From the NCBI GenBank assembly GCA_003385635.1, contig QQUY01000002.1:434001-498000 (forward strand): 64,000 bases of DNA. Direction: 5' to 3'. The notes under the pieces were generated by a model that was given only the letters and a program-made list of their open reading frames with translations, was not told where the DNA came from and did not search any database. Positions 1 through 8,558 of this stretch are shown here, in pieces. How positions within the stretch are numbered: the first letter of the stretch is position 1; each line of letters starts with the position of its first letter. Source of the DNA: Acidobacteriota bacterium (lineage in GTDB: Bacteria > Acidobacteriota > Blastocatellia > Pyrinomonadales > Pyrinomonadaceae). The translations under genes and the position numbers were made by a program.

Positions 1-387
1 AGTTGCGTCGTTCGTACCCTTTCCGGCAAGCAATGCTGCATTCTCTGAGAGTTCGACCACTTTGTATTCAGATGTCGAGTACGACCTTACCTCGCAAGGA
101 GATTCATTGATCATCCTCACAACCGAAGCCTTGTCGACAAACCCGCTTGCGCCCCCTCCGACAAAGCTGTCTGTCAGATTCTGGTCAAAGTGTGCGCCAT
201 TCTTGTTCTTCCAGGCTTCTCCGAACGACTTGTCGATATCCTGTAGCGTGGCCGCAACTGTCTTCTCAGTTGTTCCGTTGTTTGCGCCGTTGTTCCCTCC
301 CTCATTCGCGCCACCTTCAGGCGGCGGACAGGCTGTGAACATTAGCAACGCCAGACAGATCACGAAAAGATAAGTGGTCTTCAACAT
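1..387 (-). CDS. NTF2-like (DUF4440/SnoaL-type) lipoprotein, 3' end cut by window
   Basis: Reading the minus strand from an ATG at 387 gives 129 codons running off the left edge without a stop. A strong Shine-Dalgarno (AAAGGAGA) lies 6 bases upstream. The N-terminus is a lipoprotein signal ending in FTAC (Cys20), followed by a Gly/Asn-rich linker. The body (AWKNKNG, NLTDSFVG) matches the first domain of the neighbour at 1044-2066, so the two are paralogues. The fold is inferred to be NTF2-like, as in many secreted DUF4440 proteins. Substrate and function are unknown. The C-terminus is outside the window. Confidence 0.8.
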   Translation of the reverse strand, partial: MLKTTYLFVICLALLMFTACPPPEGGANEGGNNGANNGTTEKTVAATLQDIDKSFGEAWKNKNGAHFDQNLTDSFVGGGASGFVDKASVVRMINESPCEVRSYSTSEYKVVELSENAALLAGKGTNDAT

Positions 388-577
388 ATGCTTCTCCTTT
401 ACTCTTTGTGTAAATAGGACTCGGGTTTCCGCGATCCAATCAAAGGCTCACGCCTCATTCCTGAGCTTGGCAGGAACGGCTCTCACCGCAGAATCTGGAT
501 TTTCCCCTTGGTTGGAAGGAAATGATACACCAACAACGTGAGAGGTCAAGAAAATTCGGGTGAGCTATTGGTCAGGG

Positions 578-718
578 GAGTCTGTCGGGTCTGGTGGGTC
601 TGTCGGGTCTATTGAGTCTGGTGGGTCTGTCGGGTCTATTGAGTCTGTCGGGTCTGTTCAGTCCATTGGGTCTGTCGGGTCTGTAAAGTCTATTGAGTCT
701 GTTGTGTCTGTCGGATCG
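578..718. repeat. Degenerate 9-bp tandem repeat (about 15 units)
   Basis: Consecutive units follow the pattern NNTYGRGTC, such as TGTCGGGTC, TATTGAGTC and TGGTGGGTC, with strict 9-bp spacing. The same family recurs at 2212-2254, 2608-2676 and 7323-7502. It is in inverted orientation at 2608-2676. No protein is implied. Confidence 0.85.
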
Positions 719-772
719 GAATTCGGATCGTAGTCTGGTCAGACGTATGCCCCGAAGGGGCTACAGAGGTTA

Positions 773-845
773 GCCCGGGGCAACCCGAAGGCGCGGCCCC
801 GGGGAATCAGGCAACATCTCCATCAGCCGCTTTAGCGGCGGCATA
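773..845. repeat. GC-rich palindromic intergenic repeat, copy A
   Basis: About 70 bp containing GGCGCGGCCCCGGGGAATC, then AACATCTCC, then the hairpin GCCGCTTTAGCGGC. A second copy with the same order of blocks lies at 2468-2540. It looks like a dispersed repeat able to form two hairpins; no function is evident. Confidence 0.7.
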
Positions 846-991
846 TTCAATCGATCGGGTCTATTGAGTCGACCGGGTCTGTTGAGGCCTCCCGACTGGA
901 GCTCAGGCAGCCCTGCCTACGATGAGCGAAGCAAAAGAGTATTTCGGCGCGCGCCGCTCCGGACTCATCAAAAAAGAGCCAGGAGATGTTA

Positions 992-1043
<52 letters not shown>

Positions 1044-2066
1044 TTAAGCCGCCTCGCCAGGCGTTCCCATATGGAATACGGCTTTCCATACGTCGCCGTC
1101 CTTCCTGAAGACCGTCGTCGTGTAATTCGGGGCAGACGGTATTGTCTCTCCGTCGCATTTTCCCGTAGCTCTTCCGTAGTAGCTAAAGACGTACATGTTG
1201 TCAGCCACCTTTGTTGCTATCGCTTCGGAAAGCCCCGTTGAGTCGATCTCACAATTGTGCTCCGCGATCTGCTTCAAGATCGCCGCCCGGTCTTTCGGGC
1301 CGTCAGCAGTCAGTTCGATGAAATCGTCTGCCAGAACACCCTCAAATGGCTTGGTATCCTTTTCCGCCCAAGCCGCCCAAAGATCGGTCTCAAGCTTGGT
1401 CAGCTCTTCCGCAGCCGCTTCGTCATTGCTGAACTTCGGCATAGGAGGCGCTGCCGGCTTTTCCGCTTCCGCAGCACCTTCTTTGTTCTCGGCGTCGTCT
1501 CCGTTCTCGGCCTCAGCCGCAGGCTTCTCTCCGCCTTCGGACTTTTCAGCCTCGTCCCCGTCTCCGCTGTCATCCGAAGCCGCTTCGATCGGCCTGGTTT
1601 GGTGATATGCGGCCTTCCACTTGTCGCCGTCTTTCACGAGCAGGGTCACGAATTGGCTGTCAGGAAGGTCCTTGCCCTCGCAAGTGCCGTCTACATCATT
1701 TTTTCCTGTCTGGATGGCTACGCCTTCGGCGATCTCGGTCACTTTCGAATCCGTCGACCTCGCGGATTTGATATCGCATTCATCGGAACTGATCGAAGCT
1801 ACGACCATCGCTTTGTCAGCACGCCCCCTCTGGCTAACGCCCACGAAGTTGTCGGTCAGATTCTCGTCGAAGAATTTTCCGTTCTTGTTCTTCCAGGCTT
1901 CCTGTGCCGAATTATCGAAAGCGACGACTGATTCTTCGACTGAAGCTTCCCCTGTTGTATTGCCTGCGGAGTTGTCGCCCGGGTTAGATCCTGTATCTGC
2001 AGGCGGGCAAGCGGTAAATGTCAAAAGCGCGGTAGCGATAACGAACAAATAGATGGTCTTTGGCAT
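1044..2066 (-). CDS. Two-domain NTF2-like (DUF4440-type) lipoprotein
   Basis: 340 aa from the ATG at 2066, chosen because it has AAAGGAGA upstream and starts a clean lipoprotein signal (Cys20, FTAC). The reading frame extends about 90 codons further upstream, but that part runs through repeats and is not credible. Two homologous NTF2-like domains (about 35-155 and 215-340) share the pattern W..KN/KD...F..L.D.F. They are joined by a Glu/Ala-rich low-complexity linker of about 60 residues. The first domain resembles the partial gene at 1-387. A periplasmic, membrane-anchored role is inferred; the ligand is unknown. The two genes are probably products of duplication plus internal domain duplication. 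Confidence 0.85.
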   Translation of the reverse strand: MPKTIYLFVIATALLTFTACPPADTGSNPGDNSAGNTTGEASVEESVVAFDNSAQEAWKNKNGKFFDENLTDNFVGVSQRGRADKAMVVASISSDECDIKSARSTDSKVTEIAEGVAIQTGKNDVDGTCEGKDLPDSQFVTLLVKDGDKWKAAYHQTRPIEAASDDSGDGDEAEKSEGGEKPAAEAENGDDAENKEGAAEAEKPAAPPMPKFSNDEAAAEELTKLETDLWAAWAEKDTKPFEGVLADDFIELTADGPKDRAAILKQIAEHNCEIDSTGLSEAIATKVADNMYVFSYYGRATGKCDGETIPSAPNYTTTVFRKDGDVWKAVFHMGTPGEAA

Positions 2067-2211
2067 GCGGCTTCTCCTTTCTGTTTCGGAAGATGTGTTT
2101 CCTTGAATTGAACCCGATCGGTAGGCTAAGGCTGCTTCACTCCAACAATGGGAGCCGATCGCCCGATTGATCAGAAATACAGTTGATGGTTGGGACGGAA
2201 TAATACACGAG

Positions 2212-2254
2212 ATGAGACTGTTGAGTCTATTCAGTCTGTTGAGTCTGTTCAGTA
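2212..2254. repeat. Short 9-bp tandem repeat
   Basis: Four to five units of TTGAGTCTA/TTCAGTCTG type in 9-bp register, the same family as the arrays at 578 and 7323. Confidence 0.7.
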
Positions 2255-2467
2255 GGCGTTGCGGTGGCAATCGGAACCCGGAGCGCAAGCGACGGGCAAG
2301 ACCGGATAAAGAGAAGAAATTCCAGATTCCAAATTCCAAAATGACCGCTACCGGCCATATTAGGCGGAAACGCGACCGTCAGGGAGCGTGCCTGAGGCGC
2401 GAGCCGAAACTCTCAGAGTCAGAGGCGCCGTCGCTCCGCGTCTAAGAGACCGTTTATGGACAGATTC

Positions 2468-2540
2468 CACGGGGCAAGCCGAAGGCGCAGCCCCGGGGAA
2501 TCGACCAACATCTCCTTAGGCGGCTTCAGCCGCGGCAGAT
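2468..2540. repeat. GC-rich palindromic intergenic repeat, copy B
   Basis: It contains GGCGCAGCCCCGGGGAATC, AACATCTCC and a GCGGC...GCCGC hairpin in the same order as copy A (773-845). Confidence 0.7.
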
Positions 2541-2607
2541 CTTACGAGTTCCATTTATGCCCGTCGCTTGCGCTCCGGGTTCCGATTGCCGCCGCGACGC
2601 AAACTGA

Positions 2608-2676
2608 ATCGACTCAATAGACCCAATCGACTCCACAAACTCGACAGACCCGACAGACTCGACAGACCCGACCGTC
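2608..2676. repeat. 9-bp tandem repeat, inverted orientation
   Basis: Units such as GACTCAATA, GACCCAATC and GACAGACCC repeat every 9 bp. This is the reverse complement of the arrays at 578 and 7323. The array runs directly into the TGA stop (2677-2679) of the gamma-glutamyltransferase gene. Confidence 0.8.
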
Positions 2677-4524
2677 TCACCAGGCGATACCGTAGTCATC
2701 TCCGTGGTGGCTCGAGCCGCCCCACATCGTGCCGTGCTCGCGATCGAAGAAGATCGCGTTGATCGGGCCCGAAGTTCTTTCCTGGAATCGCAGTCGATAG
2801 CCCTTCCGGATCAGCTCGCGCCTTATCCAGTCAGGAACTGAATCAGCCAACAGTAATCGTCCCGGATCGGACTCGTGGTCGCCAAACGAACTCTTCATCT
2901 GATAGCTGTTGATGTTCGCTGCCTCGACCGCCTCCTGAACGTTCATTCCGAACTCAACGACATTAAGGAAGAACTGAAGCAGATTCTGGTCCTGGCCGTC
3001 ACCACCCTGAACTGAAAAGGACAAGAACGGCTTGCCGTCTTTGATGGCAAGGCTCGGCGTAAGCGTGACACGCGGCTGTTTGCCCGGCTCGATAACGTTA
3101 AACGGATTGTTCCGCCTGTCGAGATCAAAACTCTGTGCCCTCTGGCTCAGCCCGATCCCGGTCCTTCCGGCGATCACCGCTGGAACCCATCCCCCGCTAG
3201 GGGTAACTGAAACGATCCACCCTTCTTTGTCTGCAGCCTGAACGGTCGTGGTTCCTGCATAGAACGATTCGAGGAACCTGGCTTCCGCAACCTCGCCCTC
3301 GCCGGGCGTCTTCGTTCCCCAGTTCCTAAGCAGATCGTTGAACGGATTCGTTTCTCCCTGAAACGGATACGGGTCTCCCGGTTTAACATCCGGATCGTTG
3401 TCGTCAGGATCCATTTCCTTTAGGCGGGCCTTCGCGTAGTCCTTGGAAAGCAAACCTTGGATCGGCTCGGCAGGTGGAAAAGCCGGATCGCCATAATAGA
3501 AGTCGCGATCGGCGTACGCGAGGTTCATCGTCTGGTAGAGCGTGTGGATGTACTTCGAGCTGTTGTAACCCATCGACTTCAGATCGAAGTTCTCGAGAAT
3601 GTTGAGCGCCTGAAGCATGACAGGCCCCTGGGTCCAGTGGGTCAGCTTGTAGACATCGATTCCCTTATAGCTGGTCTTTACGGGCTCTTCGAATTTGACC
3701 TTCCAGCCCGCAAGATCTTCCATCGTGATCAGCCCGCCCTCTTCCTGCGTACCGCGGACGAACTCGCGCGCTATATCTCCTTTGTAGAATCTCTCGTGTG
3801 CAGCGTAGATCGCTTCTTTCCGCGACTTGCCGTTCTTAAGCGCATTGGCCTCAGCCTCGACAAGCTTCTTCAGGGTCTCCGCAAGATCGGGCTGACGAAA
3901 GATCTCGCCAGCGACCGGGGCTTCCCGTTCTTTTCCCTTGTTCGGAAGCATTACGTCACGTGAATACTTCCACTTTTTTAGCTTGTCCTTTTCCCTCTCG
4001 ATCCGGCCCGCAGTGTCCTCTTCCATCGGATATCCCTCGGCCATCTGGATAGACGGTTCGAGTACATCCTTAAGACTGAGCGTGCCGTATTCGGCAAGCA
4101 TTGCGAATATGCCCCCCGGGGTCCCGGGAGTCACGGCTGAAAGTGCACCGTGCTCAGGCGGATAACTCTTGAAGCCCTTTGAGGCGTAGTATTCGACTGT
4201 CGCTCCGGTTGGTGCGACTCCGAGAGCATTGACCCCGATCACCTTCTTCGTCTTTGGGTTATAGATCAGCGCCTGCGTCTCGCCGCCCCAGCTCAAAACG
4301 TCCCACATTGTGGATGTGGCACCGATCATCGCGCACGCCGCATCGACCGCATTTCCGCCTTTCTGGAACATCATCGCACCGGCGGTCGCCGCAAGAGGCT
4401 TTCCAGTGATCGCGACCCAGTGCCGGCCGTGGAGAACCGGTTTGGCTGTTCGCTGCGCATTTAGCGGTTCGTTAAATGTCATGGCAACAAGAATGATCAG
4501 CGTGATCGGTCTTAGGAGTTTCAT
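2677..4524 (-). CDS. ggt: Gamma-glutamyltransferase family protein
   Basis: 615 aa with an N-terminal signal peptide (about 1-23, cleavage after LNA), so periplasmic or secreted. The family hydrolyses or transfers the gamma-glutamyl group of glutathione and related amides, and matures by autocleavage before a threonine. The expected sequence block is AGTTTVQAADKEG (423-435). Thr425 is the probable nucleophile, but the usual Thr-Thr-His is Thr-Thr-Thr here. The GGNAVDAA block (56-63) near the N-terminus and the SVQGGDGQ block (504-511) are also typical. Length is normal for the family. It is followed by a 9-bp repeat array and preceded by a spacer with an inverted repeat, and appears to be transcribed alone. 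The substrate may not be glutathione. Confidence 0.9.
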   Translation of the reverse strand: MKLLRPITLIILVAMTFNEPLNAQRTAKPVLHGRHWVAITGKPLAATAGAMMFQKGGNAVDAACAMIGATSTMWDVLSWGGETQALIYNPKTKKVIGVNALGVAPTGATVEYYASKGFKSYPPEHGALSAVTPGTPGGIFAMLAEYGTLSLKDVLEPSIQMAEGYPMEEDTAGRIEREKDKLKKWKYSRDVMLPNKGKEREAPVAGEIFRQPDLAETLKKLVEAEANALKNGKSRKEAIYAAHERFYKGDIAREFVRGTQEEGGLITMEDLAGWKVKFEEPVKTSYKGIDVYKLTHWTQGPVMLQALNILENFDLKSMGYNSSKYIHTLYQTMNLAYADRDFYYGDPAFPPAEPIQGLLSKDYAKARLKEMDPDDNDPDVKPGDPYPFQGETNPFNDLLRNWGTKTPGEGEVAEARFLESFYAGTTTVQAADKEGWIVSVTPSGGWVPAVIAGRTGIGLSQRAQSFDLDRRNNPFNVIEPGKQPRVTLTPSLAIKDGKPFLSFSVQGGDGQDQNLLQFFLNVVEFGMNVQEAVEAANINSYQMKSSFGDHESDPGRLLLADSVPDWIRRELIRKGYRLRFQERTSGPINAIFFDREHGTMWGGSSHHGDDYGIAW

Positions 4525-4583
4525 TTGTTGTTCCCAGTGGATTTCAAATCTTAAAGTTCAAACATTCGGTTCGGGTTTGGCTT

Positions 4584-4712
4584 TCTTTGCGGAACTTTGC
4601 GCCGTTGCGTCTTTGCGAGAGGTTTTCCCGATCTTGGATTGTCGTATCCCGGCAATCGAAAAAGTGACGAAAAAAAATCTCTCGCAAAGGTGCCAAGCCG
4701 CAAAGATCCGCG
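4584..4712. repeat. Imperfect inverted repeat between ggt and kbl
   Basis: CTTTGCGAGAG (4611-4621) is the exact reverse complement of CTCTCGCAAAG (4679-4689). The flanking words CTTTGCGG and CCGCAAAG extend the symmetry, which allows a long imperfect hairpin. It lies between two minus-strand genes and resembles a dispersed intergenic repeat. A short tandem of TGATCAATGGGCAATGATCA type follows at about 4755-4780. Confidence 0.55.
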
Positions 4713-4782
4713 AAGGATGCAATCAGTGCCGCGGCTAGGGCCGCTTTTCATTGGTCAATGATCAATGGGCAATGATCATTGC

Positions 4783-5964
4783 CTAAATCCCGAGCTCTTC
4801 CTTCGCTTCCCTAAACTTGGCAACTGCAAATTCAAGATCTGCCATTGAATGCGCCGCGGAAACCTGTGTTCGTATCCTCGCTTTGCCCATCGGAACCACA
4901 GGGTACGAGAAACCGATAACGTAGACACCCTTCGTCAGAAGCAGATCGGCCATTTTTGAAGCAAGTGTCGCATCGCCCAACATCACAGGCACTATGGGGT
5001 GTTCTCCGGGAAGAACCTCGAGTCCGATCTTGGATATCTCCTCACGGAAGAACGCCGTATTGTTCATAAGCCTGTCGCGAAGCGCCGTCGACTCTGTAAG
5101 CATCTCGATCGCCCGGATCGAAGCGGCGACGATCGGAGGAGCGACCGAATTCGAGAAAAGGTACGGTCTCGACCGCTGGCGAAGAATATCGATTATCTCT
5201 TTCCTGCCGGATGTAAAGCCGCCGCTAGCACCACCCAGCGCCTTGCCAAGCGTCCCGGTGATAACGTCCACTCGTTCAACGACTCCATGGTACTCGTGGG
5301 TCCCCCTGCCTGATGCTCCGACAAAACCCGTTGAGTGGCAGTCATCGATCATCACCATCGCGTCATATTTGTCAGCAAGATCGCATATCTGGTCGAGCTT
5401 GGCGATGTAGCCGTCCATCGAAAAGACGCCGTCCGTTGCAATTATCTTCCGACGCGCGCCCGAGGCCTCCTTCAGCTTTGCTTCAAGGTCGTCCATGTCA
5501 GAGTTCTTGAAACGATACCTTGCAGCCTTGCACAGGCGAATCCCGTCGATGATGCTCGCGTGATTCAACTCGTCCGAGATGATCGCGTCTGCTTTCTCGA
5601 ACAAGGGTTCGAACAATCCGCCGTTCGCATCGAAGCAGGCCGCGTACAGGATCGTGTCCTCGGTTCCGAGAAACTCGCTGATCTTCTCCTCAAGGACCTT
5701 GTGGATCGTCTGTGTTCCGCAAATGAAGCGCACGGAAGCGAGACCGTAACCCCAGTCATCCAGTGCCTTCTTTGCCGCTTCGACTATTGACGGGTCGTCG
5801 GCAAGGCCCAGGTAGTTGTTGGCGCACATGTTTAGGACCTCGCCCCCCGCGACGTCTATGTGAGCATCCTGCGGCGTCTGGATAACGCGCTCGGACTTGT
5901 AAAGGCCCGCTTCGCGGATCTCGTCAAGCTGTTCGGAAAGTTGCTGTTTTGCTGATGAGTACAT
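4783..5964 (-). CDS. kbl: Glycine C-acetyltransferase (2-amino-3-ketobutyrate CoA ligase)
   Basis: 393 aa from the ATG at 5964; the frame extends upstream but into repeats, and this start gives the usual family length (about 398). It is a PLP-dependent alpha-oxoamine synthase that splits 2-amino-3-oxobutyrate with CoA into glycine and acetyl-CoA, the second step of threonine catabolism. Lys241 in GTLGKALGG is the Schiff-base lysine. The DDCHSTG block (207-213) and the NNYLGLA block (49-55) are typical of the family. The first-step gene tdh lies upstream on the same strand, separated by a 284-bp repeat-rich spacer. The pair probably acts together, but the spacer makes a simple operon uncertain. 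Confidence 0.95.
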   Translation of the reverse strand: MYSSAKQQLSEQLDEIREAGLYKSERVIQTPQDAHIDVAGGEVLNMCANNYLGLADDPSIVEAAKKALDDWGYGLASVRFICGTQTIHKVLEEKISEFLGTEDTILYAACFDANGGLFEPLFEKADAIISDELNHASIIDGIRLCKAARYRFKNSDMDDLEAKLKEASGARRKIIATDGVFSMDGYIAKLDQICDLADKYDAMVMIDDCHSTGFVGASGRGTHEYHGVVERVDVITGTLGKALGGASGGFTSGRKEIIDILRQRSRPYLFSNSVAPPIVAASIRAIEMLTESTALRDRLMNNTAFFREEISKIGLEVLPGEHPIVPVMLGDATLASKMADLLLTKGVYVIGFSYPVVPMGKARIRTQVSAAHSMADLEFAVAKFREAKEELGI

Positions 5965-6248
5965 AATCGTAAGTGCTGAGTACTGAGAGATGAGTACTGA
6001 GTCCGGAGCGCACGCGTCCCGCGTGCAATGCGCCGCTGAAAGCGGCTCGAGACATCCTTCCCGTGGGTAGTGCCCTTCGGGCTTTCCCACGGCTAAAAGC
6101 AGGTCGTCGCTACGCGACACTTAATTGGTCACTGTCGAAGCCCGTCGCTTTGTGGCACTTCGTACAAAGAACTTGAGCGCCTCCGTGCTACTGACATTAT
6201 GCTCCTACGGAGCAAAAGCCGGCATCCCTTTCATCTCCCTTATCCCTG
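5965..6248. other. tdh-kbl spacer with short repeats and hairpins
   Basis: This 284-bp spacer contains repeats of GAGTACTGAG type (5975-6005), a GCCGCTGAAAGCGGC hairpin and a CCGTGGGTAG...CCCACGG hairpin near 6060-6095. Further on is an element with TCCTACGGAGC near 6205. It looks like inserted intergenic repeats rather than a gene. Confidence 0.5.
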
Positions 6249-7280
6249 TCAGATCTCCCAATCAAGGATTACCTTTCCACTGTCGCCCGTCTTCATCGCT
6301 TCAAAGCCTTCTTCGAAATCCTTATAGCTGAAACGATGGGTGATAACGGGGCTGATATCCAGTCCGGTCGCGACGAGGACACTCATCTGATACCAGGTCT
6401 CGTACATCTGCCGGCCATAGATCCCTTTGATATCCAGCATGTTAAAGATCACGGGTTTCCAGTCGATCTCGAACGGCTCCGAAGGAATTCCAAGGAACGC
6501 GATGTTCCCGCCGTGGGCCATATTCGCGATCATATCCTTTAGCGCGACCGGACTTCCCGACATCTCGAAGCCGACGTCGAAGCCTTCGACCATTCCAAGC
6601 TCTTTCTGCGTATCGGCAACGGAAACCTCTTTCGTGTTGATCGCTTTTGTCACCGAACCCATCTTTTCAGCGAGTGAGAGCCGCTTAGGATTGATATCGG
6701 TTATGACGATATGCCGCGCGCCAGCTTTTTTTGCGACCGCGGAAGCCATTATGCCGATCGGTCCCGCTCCGGTGATAAGAACGTCCTCGCCAAAAACCTC
6801 GAAAGCCAAGGCCGTATGAACCGCGTTCCCGAACGGATCAAAAATGGCGGCGACATCAAGATCGATATCCCTGTCGTGTTTCCAGATGTTCGTATACGGG
6901 ACGACCATGAACTCGGCGAAGCCGCCGTCCGTGTTCACGCCAAAACCCAGCGTGTTCGCGCATTTGTACCGCCGCCCCGCCAGGCAGTTTCGGCAACGGC
7001 CGCAGACCAGATGTCCCTCAACACTGACGATGTCTCCCTTGTAAAAGTCGGCAACGTTCGAGCCGACCTCAACGATCTCGCCTACGATCTCGTGTCCCAG
7101 AATTGTCGGAACACTGATAGTGTCCTGAGACCACTGGTCCCAGTTGTAAATGTGTACATCAGTGCCGCAGATACCGGTCCTGAGGACGCGTATCTTCACG
7201 TCGTTGATCTCGATCTGAGGCTCCGGAACGTCCTCAAGCCACAAGCCCGGTTCGGCCTTGCTCTTAACAATAGCTTTCAT
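6249..7280 (-). CDS. tdh: L-threonine 3-dehydrogenase
   Basis: 343 aa, zinc-dependent medium-chain dehydrogenase that oxidises L-threonine to 2-amino-3-oxobutyrate with NAD+. Catalytic-zinc ligands are Cys38 ([13 protein letters not shown]) and His63-Glu64 (GHE). The structural zinc site is Cys93, Cys96, Cys99 and Cys107. A GAGPIG Rossmann loop follows in the second half. The [10 protein letters not shown] segment is characteristic of Tdh within the superfamily. The product feeds the kbl enzyme encoded downstream. The region upstream of the start is a 9-bp repeat array, so its promoter is not obvious. Confidence 0.95.
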   Translation of the reverse strand: MKAIVKSKAEPGLWLEDVPEPQIEINDVKIRVLRTGICGTDVHIYNWDQWSQDTISVPTILGHEIVGEIVEVGSNVADFYKGDIVSVEGHLVCGRCRNCLAGRRYKCANTLGFGVNTDGGFAEFMVVPYTNIWKHDRDIDLDVAAIFDPFGNAVHTALAFEVFGEDVLITGAGPIGIMASAVAKKAGARHIVITDINPKRLSLAEKMGSVTKAINTKEVSVADTQKELGMVEGFDVGFEMSGSPVALKDMIANMAHGGNIAFLGIPSEPFEIDWKPVIFNMLDIKGIYGRQMYETWYQMSVLVATGLDISPVITHRFSYKDFEEGFEAMKTGDSGKVILDWEI

Positions 7281-7322
7281 ATATTTGTTAGAACTGAATC
7301 GGTACGGGAATGATAGTTAAAC

Positions 7323-7502
7323 GGGGTCAGGTCTGTCGAGTCTGTCGAGTCTGTTGGGTCTAATGGGTCTGTTGAGTCTGTTGGGTCGGTTGAGTCTGTT
7401 GAGTCGATTGAGTCTGTTGGGTCGGTTGGGTCGGTTGAGTCTATCCGGTCTGTTGAGTCTGTTGAGACTATCCGGTCTGTTGAGTCTGTTGAGTCGAGTG
7501 AG
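7323..7502. repeat. 9-bp tandem repeat, about 20 units
   Basis: TGTTGAGTC, TGTTGGGTC, GGTTGAGTC and TATCCGGTC units follow each other in exact 9-bp register. It is the longest member of this family in the window. It sits between the tdh start (7280) and the start of a plus-strand gene (7661), so both promoters must lie around it. Translation in three frames gives only repetitive Asp-Ser-Thr or Arg-Leu-Asn strings. Confidence 0.9.
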
Positions 7503-7560
7503 TCGAGGCTTACTGCCCACTGCTCTATTCCCACGCGCGAATGCGTGGGTTAAACGGCTT

Positions 7561-7595
7561 ACTGCTCACTGCTTACCGCTCACTGCCCACCGCTG
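7561..7595. repeat. 7-bp tandem repeat
   Basis: ACTGCTC, ACTGCTT, ACCGCTC, ACTGCCC and ACCGCTG follow in 7-bp register. Two related units are at 7511-7524. Confidence 0.7.
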
Positions 7596-7660
7596 GGAAT
7601 AATCCCGTATGTTTTTGGAATCAATAGCGGTCACTTCTCTCGAATGGAGACCCAATACGT

Positions 7661-8125
7661 ATGAAGAAAGTCTTTTCCATCTGCGCCGTTTCTTTGCTAA
7701 TCGCTGGAATGCTTGTTTCCGGCTGTTCGGTTCCGGGTATCTCGTCGGACTCTGCCGAGGTCCCGACCATTGCATCTGAGGACCAACCGGAGATCGCTGC
7801 TGCCGCAGATGGTTACGACCTCACAGCGTATTCATTGATAGGAGACGCAGTAAAGGGAGTTCCAGAACTTTCGATAGTTCACCAGGGGGCAAGATATCTG
7901 TTCGCAAGTAAAGAGAACAGGGACTCGTTCCTCAGCTCGCCGGAAAAATACCTTCCAGGATTTGAAGCGCACTGCCCTGTCTCGTTGTCGAGGGGCGAAG
8001 ATGAAAAGGGAAAGCCGACCATCTGGCGGATCCATAAGGAAAAGCTCTATTTCTTTTCCAGTGAGAGCGCCGCGGAAGAGTTCGATCGTGATCCTGAAGG
8101 CACGTTAGCAAAAGCGGCAGAGTGA
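7661..8125 (+). CDS. YHS-domain lipoprotein
   Basis: 154 aa. The N-terminus is a lipoprotein signal with VSGC at Cys22. After a linker, residues about 50-110 match the YHS fold: YDLTAY, then a G.A..FAS.ENRD.F...PEKY block. This family is found in metal-handling proteins and as a stand-alone domain. A second, degenerate copy may occupy residues 110-150 (WRIHKEKLYFFSSESAAEEF). The classical metal-binding Tyr-His-Ser triad is not intact, and the single Cys after the first domain (AHCPVS) could be a ligand. It is a stand-alone gene with repeats upstream. Binding of a metal or haem is inference only. Confidence 0.75.
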   Translation: MKKVFSICAVSLLIAGMLVSGCSVPGISSDSAEVPTIASEDQPEIAAAADGYDLTAYSLIGDAVKGVPELSIVHQGARYLFASKENRDSFLSSPEKYLPGFEAHCPVSLSRGEDEKGKPTIWRIHKEKLYFFSSESAAEEFDRDPEGTLAKAAE

Positions 8126-8558
8126 CATTCGATCAACTTCGTCCCGTTAATCTTTACAGGAGATGTCGTTTGTTTCCGCGCCTGGTGCCGTCAGCTGTGA
8201 TAGTATCGAGGGAACGCTTAACTTGAAGTGTTGCACAACACGGTCGGCGTCTTGAGATCTGGAAATGATCGACGGGATCAATTCCTCCTTATTACCCCTT
8301 CCAATCAGACTTCAAATCGTGAGATCCGTATCTCACCGTAGTCCCGTCAGATCGCTAATACAGTGACAAACAAAGTCTGAAAGCTTCTGCCGAAAAGGCA
8401 GAGGTTTCAGGTCAATGTTTCCGACAGTTCGAGGTTCGGGGTCAGCTCTACTTGCCGCGAACTTCGAGACTCGGTTCGCCTTTGCCTTGTTGTCCGCAAA
8501 GACCAGTCTCCCGGCTTCCCGGGATTGTCCCTGTTCTGAAGATCCCGAGCCTCGACTA
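8126..8558 (+). other. Long leader/intergenic region before radical SAM gene
   Basis: No gene is supported. The frame of the next gene is open from an ATG at 8415, but that 48-codon extension looks unlike the family. A 6-bp hairpin with a GAAAA loop (TCTGCC/GGCAGA, 8385-8403) lies in it. No cobalamin riboswitch consensus was recognised despite the B12-type domain downstream. Confidence 0.5.

Larger units (their letters stand above)
2067..2676. other. Intergenic region with repeats, no gene seen
   Basis: This spacer separates two minus-strand genes. It holds a short 9-bp array (2212-2254), a stretch of repeated TTCCAAA-like words near 2320-2340, a second copy of the GC-rich palindromic repeat (2468-2540) and an inverted 9-bp array (2608-2676). 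No reading frame has a start signal or composition that would support a gene. Confidence 0.65.

Noticed and set aside
2067..2339. N-terminal extension of the two-domain lipoprotein
   Set aside because: It would hide the lipoprotein signal inside the protein and runs through repeat sequence; the ATG at 2066 has a strong Shine-Dalgarno.
7277..7534. Open frames encoding Asp-Ser-Thr or Arg-Leu-Asn repeats
   Set aside because: They are produced by the 9-bp tandem array, which keeps three frames open on each strand. No ribosome binding site and no sequence variety.
8126..8558. Cobalamin riboswitch before the B12-type radical SAM gene
   Set aside because: No B12-box consensus or conserved core was found; only one short hairpin.
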